A DNA stretch of 9,211 bases from Verrucomicrobiales bacterium. Lineage in GTDB: Bacteria; Verrucomicrobiota; Verrucomicrobiia; Verrucomicrobiales; DEV007. Shown here in pieces: positions 8,553-9,211 of the stretch (the first letter of the stretch is position 1; each line of letters starts with the position of its first letter). The notes beneath the pieces are model-generated. The model worked only from the letters and a program-made list of their open reading frames with translations, had not been told where the DNA came from and did no database searches. The DNA lies in the NCBI GenBank assembly GCA_003232855.1, contig QIKC01000001.1, positions 1 to 9,211 of the forward strand, written 5' to 3'. Made by a program: the position numbers and the translations under genes.

Positions 8553-8576
8553 GGGGTTCAAAGCGGGGTTCAAAGC
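8553..8576. repeat. Perfect 12-bp tandem duplication next to the amtB start
   Basis: GGGGTTCAAAGC occurs twice head to tail (8553-8564 and 8565-8576) with no mismatch, followed by two further matching bases. It lies 13 nt upstream of the amtB start codon, inside the likely 5' leader or core promoter. A 12-bp period is close to one helical turn, so a regulator site is possible. Recent slippage duplication is equally possible. Confidence 0.85.
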
Positions 8577-8657
8577 GGTCACCGATAGCCGACGCCCGCA
8601 TTTCCCCAAATCCTTACCCCGCCGATCTGCGGTGTCGAGAACGAATATTCCTCAACT

Positions 8658-8680
8658 GTAGCCGGCCGCGGTGAGGCCGG
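8658..8680 (+). repeat. REP-like hairpin, copy 1 left
   Basis: A GTAG head is followed by stem CCGGCC (8662-8667), 7-nt loop GCGGTGA and stem GGCCGG (8675-8680): six perfect pairs. The GTAG tetranucleotide at the hairpin base is the known hallmark of RAYT-associated REPs. Confidence 0.7.
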
Positions 8681-8736
8681 AGAGAGCGACCCCGCAACTA
8701 AAACGGAGCGCTGTAACGGCAACCACACCGCACCCG

Positions 8737-8759
8737 CCGAAGTCAGCGCCCCCAACAAC
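8737..8759 (-). repeat. REP-like hairpin, copy 1 right (degenerate)
   Basis: Read on the minus strand, the head is GTTG, followed by TTGGGG, loop GCGCTGA and CTTCGG. The six stem positions pair only if G-T (G-U in RNA) wobbles are allowed, and the head differs from GTAG at one base. It looks like a decayed version of the right hairpin of copy 2. Confidence 0.55.
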
Positions 8760-8772
8760 AGAGCGACCAGCT

Positions 8773-8795
8773 GTAGCTGGCCGCGGTGAGGCCGG
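8773..8795 (+). repeat. REP-like hairpin, copy 2 left
   Basis: A GTAG head is followed by CTGGCC (8777-8782), loop GCGGTGA and GGCCGG (8790-8795). One C-to-T change relative to copy 1 turns a C-G pair into a wobble pair on the plus strand, so the stem is kept. Confidence 0.7.
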
Positions 8796-8851
8796 CGAGG
8801 GCGACCCCGTAACTGAAACAGAGCGGCGCAACTGCAACCACACCGCACCCG

Positions 8852-8874
8852 CCGGGGTCAGCGCCCCCAGCTAC
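8852..8874 (-). repeat. REP-like hairpin, copy 2 right (inverted)
   Basis: On the minus strand, a GTAG head is followed by CTGGGG, 7-nt loop GCGCTGA and CCCCGG. The stem has six pairs including one wobble, and the last G of the head can add a seventh with the next base. The loop differs from the left-end hairpins at one position. The two inner stem pairs are G-C where the left hairpins have C-G, which is a compensatory exchange. Confidence 0.7.
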
Positions 8875-9014
8875 AGGGCGACAGCATCGACTGCGACGCT
8901 GATCGCGCCATCGCCGCCGGACAGTTCCATGCCGGCGATCATGCCTCCACAAAAGGAGAAAAACCTTGCCATCCAAAGCGAACACAGCGGGACAAAGAGC
9001 ACAACGGGTCAGCC

Positions 9015-9038
9015 CCCTTGAACTCTCCCTTGAACTCT
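9015..9038. repeat. Second perfect 12-bp tandem duplication
   Basis: CCCTTGAACTCT occurs twice head to tail (9015-9026 and 9027-9038) without mismatch. Its core TTGAAC is the reverse complement of GTTCAA in the 12-bp pair beside amtB. It sits directly after GGGTCAGCCCC, which resembles the loop and stem of the right-hand REP hairpins. Confidence 0.85.
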
Positions 9039-9139
9039 CGGTACTCGCCCCATCCCGCTGGAGCCCGACAACCCCACCTCGAATCAGGAAACCGAATCCG
9101 GCAGACCCAATTCCGACAGACTGTTAGCGCGCGCCTCCC

Positions 9140-9167
9140 TTTTGGGGTAGCTTGTGCTGCCCCAAAA
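9140..9167. repeat. 28-bp hairpin with 12-bp arms
   Basis: TTTTGGGGTAGC (9140-9151) pairs with GCTGCCCCAAAA (9156-9167) around a 4-nt loop TTGT; one of the 12 pairs is a T-G wobble. T residues lie at the outer 5' side and A residues at the outer 3' side on the plus strand. Neither strand therefore has a U-tract after the stem, and it does not fit an intrinsic terminator. It could be an operator, an RNA leader structure for a gene beyond the right edge, or an element end. Confidence 0.65.
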
Positions 9168-9192
9168 ATCCGAAAAGATCCGCCGTGTCTTT

Positions 9193-9209
9193 CCACCCAC
9201 CCACCCACC
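9193..9209. repeat. CCAC tetranucleotide microsatellite
   Basis: Four perfect CCAC units plus one base lie near the right edge. On the minus strand this is a GG, GGG, GGG, GGG, GG series separated by single T residues. It could form a two-layer G-quadruplex and is prone to slippage. Confidence 0.7.
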
Positions 9210-9211
9210 TC

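Larger units (their letters stand above)
8656..8882. repeat. Two tandem copies of a 115-bp REPIN/BIME-like unit
   Basis: Copy 1 begins at 8656 and copy 2 at 8771, an exact 115-bp period. About 112 bp of each align without gaps, with 15 differences by hand count (roughly 87% identity). The best-conserved core is around AACCACACCGCACCCGCCG. Each copy carries a REP-like hairpin at its left end on the plus strand and a related one near its right end on the minus strand, separated by about 56 bp. Because 115 is not a multiple of 3, the copies are not in one reading frame, which argues against a coding repeat. Similar elements are typically scattered through a genome and mobilised by a RAYT transposase; none is encoded in this window. 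Confidence 0.8.
8540..9211. other. Gene-free, repeat-rich region upstream of amtB
   Basis: I see no supportable gene in these 672 bp. Open frames here are rich in Arg, Pro or Gly, change frame between the two repeat copies, and match no family I know. The stretch holds two 12-bp tandem duplications, a two-copy 115-bp repeat with REP-like hairpins, a 28-bp palindrome and a CCAC microsatellite, all listed separately. The amtB promoter should lie near 8540-8655, but no convincing -35/-10 pair or sigma-54 (GG-N10-GC) site was found by eye. Confidence 0.7.

Noticed and set aside
8541..8573. Possible amtB promoter TTGAAC, 17 bp, GAAAAT
   Set aside because: The -10 box would end only 5 nt before the ATG and both boxes match at 4 of 6 bases; too weak to claim.
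8656..8882. CRISPR array
   Set aside because: There are only two adjacent long copies, with no short repeat and spacer alternation and no cas genes.
8540..8900. Sigma-54 promoter for amtB
   Set aside because: Several GG and TTGC runs were checked on the minus strand, but none has the required GG-N10-GC spacing.
8871..8942. 23-codon minus-strand frame beginning MIAGMELSGG, preceded by GGAGG
   Set aside because: The GGAGG is only 1 nt from the ATG, and the stop codon is supplied by the GTAG head of a REP hairpin. It may be a chance frame; no conservation evidence is available.
8671..9021. 116-codon plus-strand frame across the repeats
   Set aside because: It starts inside a REP hairpin and runs through both repeat copies in different frames, with no family match or ribosome-binding site.
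8939..9208. 89-codon minus-strand frame in the right-hand gene-free region
   Set aside because: It crosses the 28-bp palindrome and the 12-bp doublet, its composition is unlike the real genes here, and I recognise no domain.

Overview
The window reads as part of a chromosome from a GC-rich Gram-negative bacterium. It carries a complete tripartite envelope efflux system with an outer-membrane factor, an AmtB with a cleavable signal peptide, and a low-molecular-weight thioredoxin reductase. The TrxB nucleotide-binding loop reads GTGCAG instead of the more usual GSGPAG, and Shine-Dalgarno sequences are mostly weak or absent. These two traits make me lean towards Verrucomicrobiota (Opitutae-like). 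That placement is inference from memory of the family, not a database result.

Layout from left to right. Positions 1-73 (minus) hold the first 24 codons of an unrecognised protein that runs off the left edge. After a 174-bp gap comes trxB (248-1174, minus). A 136-bp divergent intergenic region (1175-1310) separates trxB from a compact three-gene plus-strand operon: outer-membrane lipoprotein factor of the NodT/TolC type (1311-2786), inner-membrane-anchored periplasmic adaptor (2796-4058) and RND permease (4055-7210). The operon gaps are 9 bp and a 4-bp ATGA overlap, so the three proteins are probably translated together and assembled as one pump driven by the proton-motive force. No regulator gene lies next to it in this window. 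The ammonium channel gene amtB (7241-8539, minus) converges on the pump operon with only 30 bp between stop codons.

The last 672 bp (8540-9211) contain no convincing gene but are rich in structure. Two tandem copies of a roughly 115-bp unit (8656-8882) each carry a 23-nt REP-like hairpin on the plus strand and a related one on the minus strand. All four share the same plan, a GTAG-type head followed by a stem and a 7-nt loop, and the stem bases differ in a pairing-preserving way. This is the arrangement of a REPIN/BIME. The block lies between two different perfect 12-bp tandem duplications whose cores are inverted relative to each other (8553-8576 and 9015-9038). It is followed by a 28-bp hairpin (9140-9167) and a CCAC microsatellite at the right edge. 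No transposase gene is present in the window.

The genes themselves belong to well-known families. The repeat-rich region upstream of amtB is the part most likely to be undescribed.
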